A stretch of DNA of 64,000 nt, taken from NCBI RefSeq assembly GCF_900111935.1, contig NZ_FOYN01000002.1, forward strand, positions 372,001 through 436,000, given 5' to 3'. A program made the position numbers and the translations under genes. This document shows positions 46,065-54,012 of the stretch, piece after piece; position 1 is the first letter of the stretch, and each line of letters begins with the position of its first letter. The stretch is from Halorubrum sodomense (GTDB taxonomy: Archaea; Halobacteriota; Halobacteria; Halobacteriales; Haloferacaceae). The notes beneath the pieces are model-generated. The model had not been told where the DNA came from, searched no databases, and was given only the letters and a program-made list of their open reading frames with translations.

Positions 46065-46655
46065 ATGGCACGAAGCTTCTACTCGCACATCAAGGAGGCG
46101 TGGCGGTCCCCCAAGGAGGGGAAACTGGCGGAGCTGCAGTGGCAGCGCAAACAGGAGTGGCGCGATCAGGGCGCGATCGAGCGCATCGAGCGCCCCACCC
46201 GGCTGGACAAGGCCCGCGAACTGGGCTACAAGGCCAAACAGGGCGTCATCGTCGCCCGCGTGAGCGTCCGGAAGGGCGGCTCGCGCAAGCAGCGCTTCAA
46301 GGCGGGCCGCCGCTCGAAACGCCAGGGCGTCAACCGCGTCTCGCGGCGCAAGTCGATCCAGCGCATCGCCGAGGAGCGCGCCTCGCGGAAGTACCGCAAC
46401 CTCCGCGTGCTCAACTCCTACTGGGTCGGTGAGGACGGCTCCCAGAAGTGGCACGAGGTTATCCTCGTTGACCCCGCCCACCCCGCGATCGAGAACGACG
46501 ACGACCTGAACTGGATCTGCTCCGACGACCACAAGGGCCGCGCGTACCGCGGGCTCACCTCCGCCGGCACCAAGGGCCGCGGCCAGCGCAAGCGCGGCAA
46601 GGGCACCGAGAAGACGCGCCCGAGCGTCACCTCGAACGACCGGCAGGGCAAGTAA
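46065..46655 (+). CDS. rpl15e: 50S ribosomal protein L15e
   Basis: A 196-aa basic ribosomal protein of the archaeal/eukaryotic L15e family. It begins MARSFYSHIKEAWRSPKEGK and contains RPTRLDKARELGYKAKQGV, the basic KGGSRKQRFKAGRRSKRQGV and RVLNSYWVGEDGSQKW, then WICSDDHKGRAYRGLTSAG. It binds 23S rRNA in the large subunit. Length matches the family, and it stands alone between the cob operon and the tubulin/Hsp70 cluster. Confidence 0.98.
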   Translation: MARSFYSHIKEAWRSPKEGKLAELQWQRKQEWRDQGAIERIERPTRLDKARELGYKAKQGVIVARVSVRKGGSRKQRFKAGRRSKRQGVNRVSRRKSIQRIAEERASRKYRNLRVLNSYWVGEDGSQKWHEVILVDPAHPAIENDDDLNWICSDDHKGRAYRGLTSAGTKGRGQRKRGKGTEKTRPSVTSNDRQGK

Positions 46656-46760
46656 CGCCCTCGGTTTCGCTTCGACGCCCTCCCGTTCCGTTCCGACCGC
46701 CGTTATCGGCGAGCGGAATCGCCGGGCAACGCTTATTCGGAGCGATTCCCATGTCGCCGT

Positions 46761-48989
46761 ATGGTTCGACGAAGCCGCCGGGATCTGCTTCGCGACGCGG
46801 CCGCGCTCGCGACGGTCGGCGGCGGCGCGGTCGGATCGTCCACCGGCGCTCCGTCTCGATCGCGGCTCGAGCCGCCCGAAACGGGCGTCGCCCAGATCGA
46901 CCTCGGCTCGGGCGCGTCGCCGACGGCGTGGACGTCCCGCGGCGGTGGCCCGCACAACGCGGGCGTCGGCTCCGCGGAGTACATCGTCCCCGACTCCGTC
47001 GACGTCGAGTGGCATCATCAGGACCTCCGGACGTACGACCCGGGGCACACCCTCGCGGCCGCCGGTCGCGTGGTGTTCACCGGTCGTCGGCGGCTCGTCG
47101 CGGTGGAGGACCCGAACGGCGACGTCGCGTGGAACCGGCTGCTCTCATCGCCGCCGGTCGCCGCGCCCGCCATCGCGGGCGACCACGTCCTCGTCCCGCA
47201 CGCCGATCGGGTGGCCGCCCACCGGCTGGGCGACGGCGAGCGCGCGCGGTCGATCGAGCTGTCGGCGACGCCCGGCGACCTCGTCGGGGTCGGTGACGCC
47301 GCGATCACGCGGCTCGCGAACGGCGACGTCGTCCGGGTCGACGTCGCGGGAGGGGCCGCCGAGACGGTCGGCTCCGGCGACGGCGAGGCCGAGGGACGCG
47401 TCGCGGTCGACGGGTCGCGGATCGTCGTCGCCACCGACACCGGCCACGTGCGGAGCTGGGGGGGCGACGGCGGCGACGACTGGGAGAACTTCGTCGAGGA
47501 ACGCGTCCGGGTCGCGCCGATAATCGCGGGGGACTACGCCGTCGTCGCCACGACCGTCGGGTCGCTCGTCGCGATCGATCTGGACACCGGCGAGGAGGCG
47601 TGGCGTCACGAGGGCGCTGAGGGGTACTCGGTCCCGCCGGCGCACCTCAACGGGTACATCGTGGCGGCCGACGACCGGTCGAACGTGTTCGGAATCGTCG
47701 CCGGATCGGGCGACGAGCTCTGGTCGAGCACGCTGGACCACTTCGTCTTCTCCGGGCCGAGCCTCGCCGGCAACGCGGCCGTCTTCCTCGACCGCGACGG
47801 AACCGTCCACGCCTACGACTACCAGAGCGGTTCCGAGCAGTGGACCGTCGACACCCCGACCGGGACGCCGGTGAGCGAGATCGTCGTCGGCGCCGCGTCG
47901 CTCGTCGTCCACGGCGACGGGGGCGTCGCCGGGCTCTACGACCCGGCGTCGGTGTCGGCCCGCGAGAGCGTCGCCGCGCTCCAGCGCGCACTCGTCGACG
48001 GCCGGCGCACCTCGCGGCCCGCCGATATCGTCTCCGCGTACCGTGAGGCGGCTTCGGCCTTCGTCGACCGGTCGTACGACGCGGCCGAGCGGCTCGCCGA
48101 CGACGCCCGCGGGACGCTGGAAGAGACGCGGCAGGTGCGCGCCACGGCGCAAGCGCGTATCGAGGAGCTTTCGGCCGAAGTTGCCGCGACGGAAGCGTTC
48201 GATCCGACCGAGAGCGCCGACCGCCTCGCGGCCGCGGAGGACGCGTACGCCGAGGGGGACTACGAGTCGGCGGCGTCGCTGGCGGCGGCGGGGCTCGACG
48301 CGCTCGAACGACGGCGCGCGACCCGGGAGGCCGCGGCCGCGCGGGTCGAGGAGCTGTCGGCCGCGCTGGCGGACAACGCGTCCCTCGTCACTCCCGACGC
48401 CGAGGCGCGTCTCGCGGAGGCCGAGCGGGCGTTCGACCGCGAGGCGTTCGAGGACGCCGAGTCCGCGGCGACCGAGGGGCTCGACGCGCTCAACGCGACC
48501 GTCGAGGCCGCCGCGGAGGCCGACGAGGCGCTCGCGGCGCTGAGCGACGCCATCGACTCGACCCCCGAGAGCGTCCCGGTCGAGGACGTTCGGAGCGCCC
48601 GCGACGAGGCCCGGAGCGCGTACGACGCCGGCGACTACGAGGCGGCGACCGATCTGGCGACGGGGGCGGTGGCCCGACTGCGCGCCCGGCGCGAGGCGGC
48701 GAGACGCGCCCGCGAGGCCATCGACGCGGCGGCCGGCGTGAGCCGCCACGCCGCGGCCGACGTGGTCGCCGAGGTCTACGGGTACGGCGATCAGCTGTCG
48801 TCCGCGCGGGCGGCGTACGACGAGGCCGACTTCGAGCGCGCCCGCGCCGCGGCGGTCGAGGCGCGCCGGACGTACTGGGGGGCGCGGGCCACCGTCGACG
48901 GCACCATCGGCGCCGGGCTGATAACCGGCACGCTGTACATCCGCTACCCGGAGAAGTTCGCGGGGATCGCCGGTAAATTCTCGCGCTGA
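46761..48989 (+). CDS. Tat-exported beta-propeller protein with helical repeats
   Basis: A 742-aa protein. The N terminus has a twin-arginine pattern (RRSRRDLLRDAAALAT) without a lipobox. Residues about 50-400 are a PQQ/pyrrolo-quinoline-like propeller, with repeats such as VAIDLDTGEEAWRHEG and YDYQSGSEQWTVDTPTG. Residues about 400-700 are alpha-helical repeats of the form AYxxGDYExA (DAYAEGDYESAASLAAAGL, SAYDAGDYEAATDLATGAV). A weak hydrophobic segment near the C terminus (TIGAGLITGTLYIRYP) might anchor it. The family is unassigned. It starts the tubulin/Hsp70 cluster, with a TATA-like CTTATTC 22 nt upstream. Confidence 0.72.
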   Translation: MVRRSRRDLLRDAAALATVGGGAVGSSTGAPSRSRLEPPETGVAQIDLGSGASPTAWTSRGGGPHNAGVGSAEYIVPDSVDVEWHHQDLRTYDPGHTLAAAGRVVFTGRRRLVAVEDPNGDVAWNRLLSSPPVAAPAIAGDHVLVPHADRVAAHRLGDGERARSIELSATPGDLVGVGDAAITRLANGDVVRVDVAGGAAETVGSGDGEAEGRVAVDGSRIVVATDTGHVRSWGGDGGDDWENFVEERVRVAPIIAGDYAVVATTVGSLVAIDLDTGEEAWRHEGAEGYSVPPAHLNGYIVAADDRSNVFGIVAGSGDELWSSTLDHFVFSGPSLAGNAAVFLDRDGTVHAYDYQSGSEQWTVDTPTGTPVSEIVVGAASLVVHGDGGVAGLYDPASVSARESVAALQRALVDGRRTSRPADIVSAYREAASAFVDRSYDAAERLADDARGTLEETRQVRATAQARIEELSAEVAATEAFDPTESADRLAAAEDAYAEGDYESAASLAAAGLDALERRRATREAAAARVEELSAALADNASLVTPDAEARLAEAERAFDREAFEDAESAATEGLDALNATVEAAAEADEALAALSDAIDSTPESVPVEDVRSARDEARSAYDAGDYEAATDLATGAVARLRARREAARRAREAIDAAAGVSRHAAADVVAEVYGYGDQLSSARAAYDEADFERARAAAVEARRTYWGARATVDGTIGAGLITGTLYIRYPEKFAGIAGKFSR

Positions 48990-49097
48990 AGGGCGCAACG
49001 CGCTGGTGACGCGGTTCCTACCGGGCGACTGAAACGAACGCCACCCGGCGCGTCGCAGATCCGGGGGCGGTCGCCCGAATCTCGTCGGTGCCCAACC

Positions 49098-49104
49098 TAT
49101 ATAT
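49098..49104 (+). promoter_or_regulatory. TATA box of the tubulin-like gene
   Basis: TATATAT lies 23 nt before ATG 49128, inside a 138-nt spacer. The spacing fits leaderless transcription, so the tubulin-like gene and the next gene probably form a transcription unit separate from the beta-propeller gene. Confidence 0.7.
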
Positions 49105-49127
49105 CGCGCTACACACATCACTCGTCC

Positions 49128-52100
49128 ATGCGATACGAGACCCCAGATCAGATCGTCGGTATCGGGGGTGGCGGCAAGGAGCTCGTCTACAAGCTCTTCG
49201 CGCCGACCGCCCTCGACGTCGACACGCCCGCCGATCTCACCGATGACGACCTCCGCACGTGGCTTATCGACGAGGTACTCGAGCCGAAGGGGCTCAGCGC
49301 CAACCGGCACCAACAGATTCGCATGGACGCGTTCGTCGTCGACACGGACACGGACGAGGCGAACGTCGACCGCCCCCGGGTCGACCGGATCAACGAGCTG
49401 CTGGCGGAACGCGAGGACGACCATCCCGACCCGGTCCGCGGTCCCTCTCTCTCCTACGTGAACCTCGTCGAGGACGCGACGACGAAGGCGCGACACCTCC
49501 TCAGCGAGAACAAGGTCCGGCGGGTCAGCGAGCAGACGGGCATCTCCTGCTGGTGGCTCGACGACGAGATGATCGACCCGTACGACGACTTCGGCGGCGG
49601 CGTGTTCCGCCGCCGCGCGCTCAGCAAGGCGCTGTACGGCATGGCGCAGATCGGGACCGCCGATCCGCTCGAAGGGGTCCGCAACTCGGTGTCCAGCACC
49701 AGCGACGTCGCGATGGTTGTCGGGCTCGGCGGCGGCACGGGCGCCGGAACGTTCCTCGATATCGCGAAGACGCTCAAGCGCGACCACGGCTTCCCGGACG
49801 TGACGCTGTTCGCGGTGCTGCCGCACGAAGACGAGGACGACGACCGCGGCGCGAACGCCTACGCCGCGCTCTCCGAGCTGGAGTACCTCTCGTTGACCGA
49901 TCAGAACCTCTTCGAGAGCATCGTCCTCATCCCGCAGCTGTCGGACGCCGACGAGGGCGACTTCGACGAGGCGATCATCCGCTCGATACTCAGCTACTAC
50001 ACCCTTCAGGGGAACGCGCGGAACGAGCTCAGCGTCAAGGGCTCCGGCGGGCCGCCGTCGTTCGCGCCGTTCACCGTCGCGGCTCCGCAGGTGCTCCAGT
50101 ACGAGGGCGGCGTGATCAAGCAGGCGAAGGCGCGGTTAGAGGAGTTCTACGGCAACAGGGAAGAGCTGCTCTCGACCGAGTCGGAGCTCCACGACGAGTT
50201 CGAGTCGTTCCTCGAAACGTACCACGGAGACGGACCGGGGACGGACGTGTACGGCGAGTACAACGGTCGCGGAACGGACTCGCGGTACGGCCTCACTGAG
50301 GAAGAGGTGACCTCGCTCAGCAACCGCATCGACGCCTTAGAAGAACTCGTCAGCCTCCGCGTCCTGCCGAGCATCGGCTGTACGGTCACCGACGAGCTCC
50401 GCGAGGACATCCGAGCCGCCAAGGAGTACGCGGTCGACGCCGCCGACATCGACCCGGACGAGGTCTCCGAGAGCCGTCGAAAGCGGGCGATCGTCAACGG
50501 GTTCCCCGAACAGACCGGCACGGTCGTCACGCCGAACACCGGCGAGGACAAGCCCGAGGACACCCGGCTACTGGCGCTCTACGAGAAGGAGATCGACGCG
50601 ATCGAGCGCCGTCGGGACCTCCTGTGTGCGAAGAACATGCTGAGCGAGCTCGATTCGGTGTCGTTCGACGCCGGCGACGCCACGACCGCCGCCGCGGTCG
50701 CCACGACCACCGACGTCGCCGGCGCGCTCGGCAACGCGCTCAGCGAGGACACTAAGCTGAGCCGGGACACCGGCCTCGAAGGCGACCTCGACGAGCTCGA
50801 CGGCGAGCGCAAGCGCCTCGAGACGCAGCTCCACGACCTCGACGAGCTCGCGGACGCGCTCGAGGCCGAACGCGACGCGCAGCTCGACGAGTGGGTGACC
50901 GCGGTGAGCGACGACGCGGAGACGCTCGCGAACCTCTCGGAGTACGAGACCGAGATCCGGGAGCTGCTCGGCGACCTCGAGACGGCGCTCGACGGCGCCG
51001 CGGGGGTCGCACAGGGTGCGACGTCGACCGACGACATCCCCGCGGAACCCCGCGTCGAGTTCTCGGAGACGCAGTTCGAGCGACTCAACGAGCTCCTGGA
51101 GTCCTGCGGGCTCGCGCCGCTCCGCGGCTCGGCGGTCCGCGACGAGGTCGCGTACCTCTGGCAGGCGAAACGCGAGTTCCTCCGCGACTCGGAGGGCGGG
51201 CTGCTCAGTCGCGGTCCCGACACCGAGGAGCTCCAGCGGAACCACGCGGAGCAGTACCGCGGCGCGCAGCGCAGCGACCTCGACATGGCGTTCATCCCCG
51301 AGTGGGACGAGCGTCCGGAGACGTCCGGGCGCCTTCGAACGACGGAGATCGACCGCCGACTGGATGCCCTCGACGACCTCGACCCGGTCGACGAGATCGC
51401 CGCGTCGGTCCCGTCGTTCCTCGCGGACCGCGAGGTCGACCCCGGCGCGCTGCTCGCCGAGGCCACCCGCGCGTCGCTCGACGATCCCGACCGACTGTCC
51501 GGGTTCGAGATCCCTCGGGCGGACGTCGACGAGCCGGCGATCGCCGACGCCTTCGACGGGGGCGACGTCGAGGCGGCGCTGGAGTCGCTCGTCGCTCCCG
51601 GCGGCGCGGTGTTCGAGACGTTCCACGCGGCGTACCTCGGTGACCTCGAACGCGAGCGCGAGGAGGGGGCCGCTCGCCTACGGGCGGTCGAACGCGAGAT
51701 CGAGTGGGTGACGGCGGCGACGGACCTCCTCGAACGCGGAAGCGGGTTCGCCGGACTGGCCGAGGACGTCATGGACCCCTCGTCGATCTCCGAGGTCGAC
51801 GGCGACGAGCGGGACGAGGGGATGTACGTCACCCGCGCGTCCCCCGACGACCCCGGCGAGCTGCTCAGCAGCGACAACATCGGCGAGACGAACTTCTGGG
51901 CCCGCGACGACAGCACGCTACAGTCCTCGTTACGGTCGTTCACCGAGCGGATCGAGAACCACCTGCTGCCGCTCCGGAACCCGCTCCTCGCCGTTCCCGA
52001 GGAGAATCCGGCGCGCGACGAGTACGACGAGTACCGCGCCGCGATCTCGCTGATGAGCCGCGCGATCGACCAGAACACCAGCTACGGGACCGGAGCGAAA

Positions 52101-52565
52101 CACGCGTTCGACGCCGTCGACGCCATGCTCGGGGACACGCTCGGACAGGTGGACCCGATATACTGGAACCGCGCCCGCTTCGGCGGCGCCTGGGACCTCA
52201 CGCTCACGGTGTTCCTCGGCGGGGTGATGCTTGACAACGTCGACGTGTTCGAGCAGAGCGGGAAGGGGCTGAAAGACAAGTACGAGGCGGAGCTCGGCGG
52301 CGAGCCCGGACGCCACATGATCAACCGACACGCCCACGGAATCGACGGACTGGACGCCGGTCGCGTCGACGGTCACCGGCTGATCGACGACGGGAACGAC
52401 GGCGCGTACCTCTACCGCGCCGCGCTGTTGAACCTCGACGTCGGCGTCGACGACAGGCTCCTCGTGTTGAACAACCTCGGCGATCCGGACGCGCTCAGAG
52501 ACGAACTGCTCGACCGGTACGAGTTCGTCGGGTTCGAGAGCACGCAGGACCTGGGCAACTCGTAA
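49128..52565 (+). CDS. Large tubulin-like GTPase (Tubulin_2-type)
   Basis: A 1145-aa protein. The N-terminal Gly-rich loop is IVGIGGGGKELVYKLF, and the tubulin/FtsZ signature GGGTGAG is at residues 201-207 (VVGLGGGTGAGTFLDIAKTL). Further tubulin-like blocks are LFAVLPHEDEDDDRGANAYA and FTVAAPQVLQYEGG. About 700 additional residues follow: a coiled coil around 540-590 (LDELDGERKRLETQLHDLDE) and a long helical region. FtsZ and CetZ are about 350-400 aa, so this belongs to the separate tubulin-like family that I know as PF13809. The next gene starts six bases after its stop. Confidence 0.85.
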   Translation: MRYETPDQIVGIGGGGKELVYKLFAPTALDVDTPADLTDDDLRTWLIDEVLEPKGLSANRHQQIRMDAFVVDTDTDEANVDRPRVDRINELLAEREDDHPDPVRGPSLSYVNLVEDATTKARHLLSENKVRRVSEQTGISCWWLDDEMIDPYDDFGGGVFRRRALSKALYGMAQIGTADPLEGVRNSVSSTSDVAMVVGLGGGTGAGTFLDIAKTLKRDHGFPDVTLFAVLPHEDEDDDRGANAYAALSELEYLSLTDQNLFESIVLIPQLSDADEGDFDEAIIRSILSYYTLQGNARNELSVKGSGGPPSFAPFTVAAPQVLQYEGGVIKQAKARLEEFYGNREELLSTESELHDEFESFLETYHGDGPGTDVYGEYNGRGTDSRYGLTEEEVTSLSNRIDALEELVSLRVLPSIGCTVTDELREDIRAAKEYAVDAADIDPDEVSESRRKRAIVNGFPEQTGTVVTPNTGEDKPEDTRLLALYEKEIDAIERRRDLLCAKNMLSELDSVSFDAGDATTAAAVATTTDVAGALGNALSEDTKLSRDTGLEGDLDELDGERKRLETQLHDLDELADALEAERDAQLDEWVTAVSDDAETLANLSEYETEIRELLGDLETALDGAAGVAQGATSTDDIPAEPRVEFSETQFERLNELLESCGLAPLRGSAVRDEVAYLWQAKREFLRDSEGGLLSRGPDTEELQRNHAEQYRGAQRSDLDMAFIPEWDERPETSGRLRTTEIDRRLDALDDLDPVDEIAASVPSFLADREVDPGALLAEATRASLDDPDRLSGFEIPRADVDEPAIADAFDGGDVEAALESLVAPGGAVFETFHAAYLGDLEREREEGAARLRAVEREIEWVTAATDLLERGSGFAGLAEDVMDPSSISEVDGDERDEGMYVTRASPDDPGELLSSDNIGETNFWARDDSTLQSSLRSFTERIENHLLPLRNPLLAVPEENPARDEYDEYRAAISLMSRAIDQNTSYGTGAKHAFDAVDAMLGDTLGQVDPIYWNRARFGGAWDLTLTVFLGGVMLDNVDVFEQSGKGLKDKYEAELGGEPGRHMINRHAHGIDGLDAGRVDGHRLIDDGNDGAYLYRAALLNLDVGVDDRLLVLNNLGDPDALRDELLDRYEFVGFESTQDLGNS

Positions 52566-52571
52566 CGACGG

Positions 52572-53990
52572 ATGAATCTCGAAAACGTCCGGATCGGCAA
52601 CCGGAAGCTGTCGGACGTCCTGCTGCTCGTCGGGTCGACGGTCGCGGTCGTCGCGACGGTAACGCCGCTCACGGACATGCTCGTCCGCGCGTGGACGGCC
52701 GAGGGGGTCGGTCGCACCGTGGTCCGGTTCGTCGTCGGCGCGACGCCGCTGACCCTCGAAAGCGCGGTCGTGTTCCCGCTGGGGATCGGCGCCGGACTGC
52801 TCGCGGTGTTCGCGCTCGACCGAACCAAGTTCGTTCAGGCGCTGTTGCTCGCCGCCGCCGCCGGTCCCCTGTTGGCGACGGTGTGGTACAACGGACTGTG
52901 GTTCGGCGGCCGGATCGACTGGGTCGCGAACGCGCCGTGGGGAGCTGCGGGGCTCCTCGTCGGTGCCCTGATCGGAGCCGCGGACAAGGCGGTCGCCGCC
53001 CTCACCGGGCACGACGCGCTCGGCGTCGGCCGCCGCGAGTTTCCGCTGGCGGCCGGCGCGCTGTTCGCGGCCGCCGTCGGGTTCGCGGTCGTCGGCTTCC
53101 TCGACGCGACGCTCTCCGGGACCCCCTCGGCCGCGACCGCCGTCGTCGACCTCGCGGTCTCGGTCGCGTTCGTCGGCTTCGTCGGCTTCCTCATCCAGTA
53201 CCGCGACCGGCGCGACGTCGCGGTGTTGAGCCCGAACCGGAGCGCCGAGACCCTCGTCGTCTGCGGCCTGTTCGCTCACGTCGACGACCGGTACCGGACG
53301 GTCGTCTCCGCGGGAGAGGCCGAGCTGAATCGGCTCTCGTCGAACCTCGCGGCGGGCCGAACGGTGCCGGCCGCGACCGACGAGATCGCGTTCAACGTTC
53401 ACGCCGGGGGGTGGTTCGACAACTGGACCTCGGTCTCGACGTCGGGATACGCGAACCGCCACCTCCTCGACGAACAGGTGGCCCGGGCGGCGGAGTCGAC
53501 CGACGGCGGCCGCGGATCGCTGCTCGCGCACCGGGTTCGGCGCGCCGTCACCCGCGAAACGCCGCTGACGTTCGTCGACCGGCTGCTCACCTTCGACGTG
53601 GTGTTGCTCGCGGTCCCCCTCGACCGAGAGCCGATACGGCGCGCGTTCGACCCCGCGGTCGACGACGACGACGTCGGGGCGGCGGCGTTCCTCGATCGGT
53701 ACCGGCGGTTCGTCGAGGCGACGCGCGGGCGAGACCCGACGGTCGTCGTCGTCGCGACCGGCGGCGAGACCGCGCTGACGTACTTCGAGTCCGTGTACGG
53801 CGGGACGACGATCGACAGCCCCGAACTCAGGACCGAGGTCGCACATCGGCTCGGACTGCTCTGCTCGGGGCTCGGCGAGGACGCGCCGTTCCCGGAGACG
53901 CCGGTCGTCGTCTCACGGAGCGAGGCCACGGCCGTCGATGACGGGTTGGCGGGCGCCGACCGGCTGTGGCGCGCCGTCCGCGACGCCTGA
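52572..53990 (+). CDS. Six-TM protein with degenerate GTPase-like cytosolic domain
   Basis: A 472-aa protein. Six hydrophobic helices occupy residues about 10-215 (e.g. LSDVLLLVGSTVAVVATVTP and AVSVAFVGFVGFLIQY). The cytosolic C-terminal 250 residues recall a P-loop GTPase without the P-loop lysine: ETLVVCGLFAHVDDRYRT in place of GxxxxGKS, GRTVPAATDEIAFNV like a switch I region, then FDVVLLAVPLD and VVVVATGGETA at the place of TKxD. This fold call is an inference by eye. Six bases separate it from the tubulin-like gene, so co-expression is near certain. Confidence 0.6.
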   Translation: MNLENVRIGNRKLSDVLLLVGSTVAVVATVTPLTDMLVRAWTAEGVGRTVVRFVVGATPLTLESAVVFPLGIGAGLLAVFALDRTKFVQALLLAAAAGPLLATVWYNGLWFGGRIDWVANAPWGAAGLLVGALIGAADKAVAALTGHDALGVGRREFPLAAGALFAAAVGFAVVGFLDATLSGTPSAATAVVDLAVSVAFVGFVGFLIQYRDRRDVAVLSPNRSAETLVVCGLFAHVDDRYRTVVSAGEAELNRLSSNLAAGRTVPAATDEIAFNVHAGGWFDNWTSVSTSGYANRHLLDEQVARAAESTDGGRGSLLAHRVRRAVTRETPLTFVDRLLTFDVVLLAVPLDREPIRRAFDPAVDDDDVGAAAFLDRYRRFVEATRGRDPTVVVVATGGETALTYFESVYGGTTIDSPELRTEVAHRLGLLCSGLGEDAPFPETPVVVSRSEATAVDDGLAGADRLWRAVRDA

Positions 53991-54012
53991 GCCGGTTCGC
54001 GGTGCCCGACGT

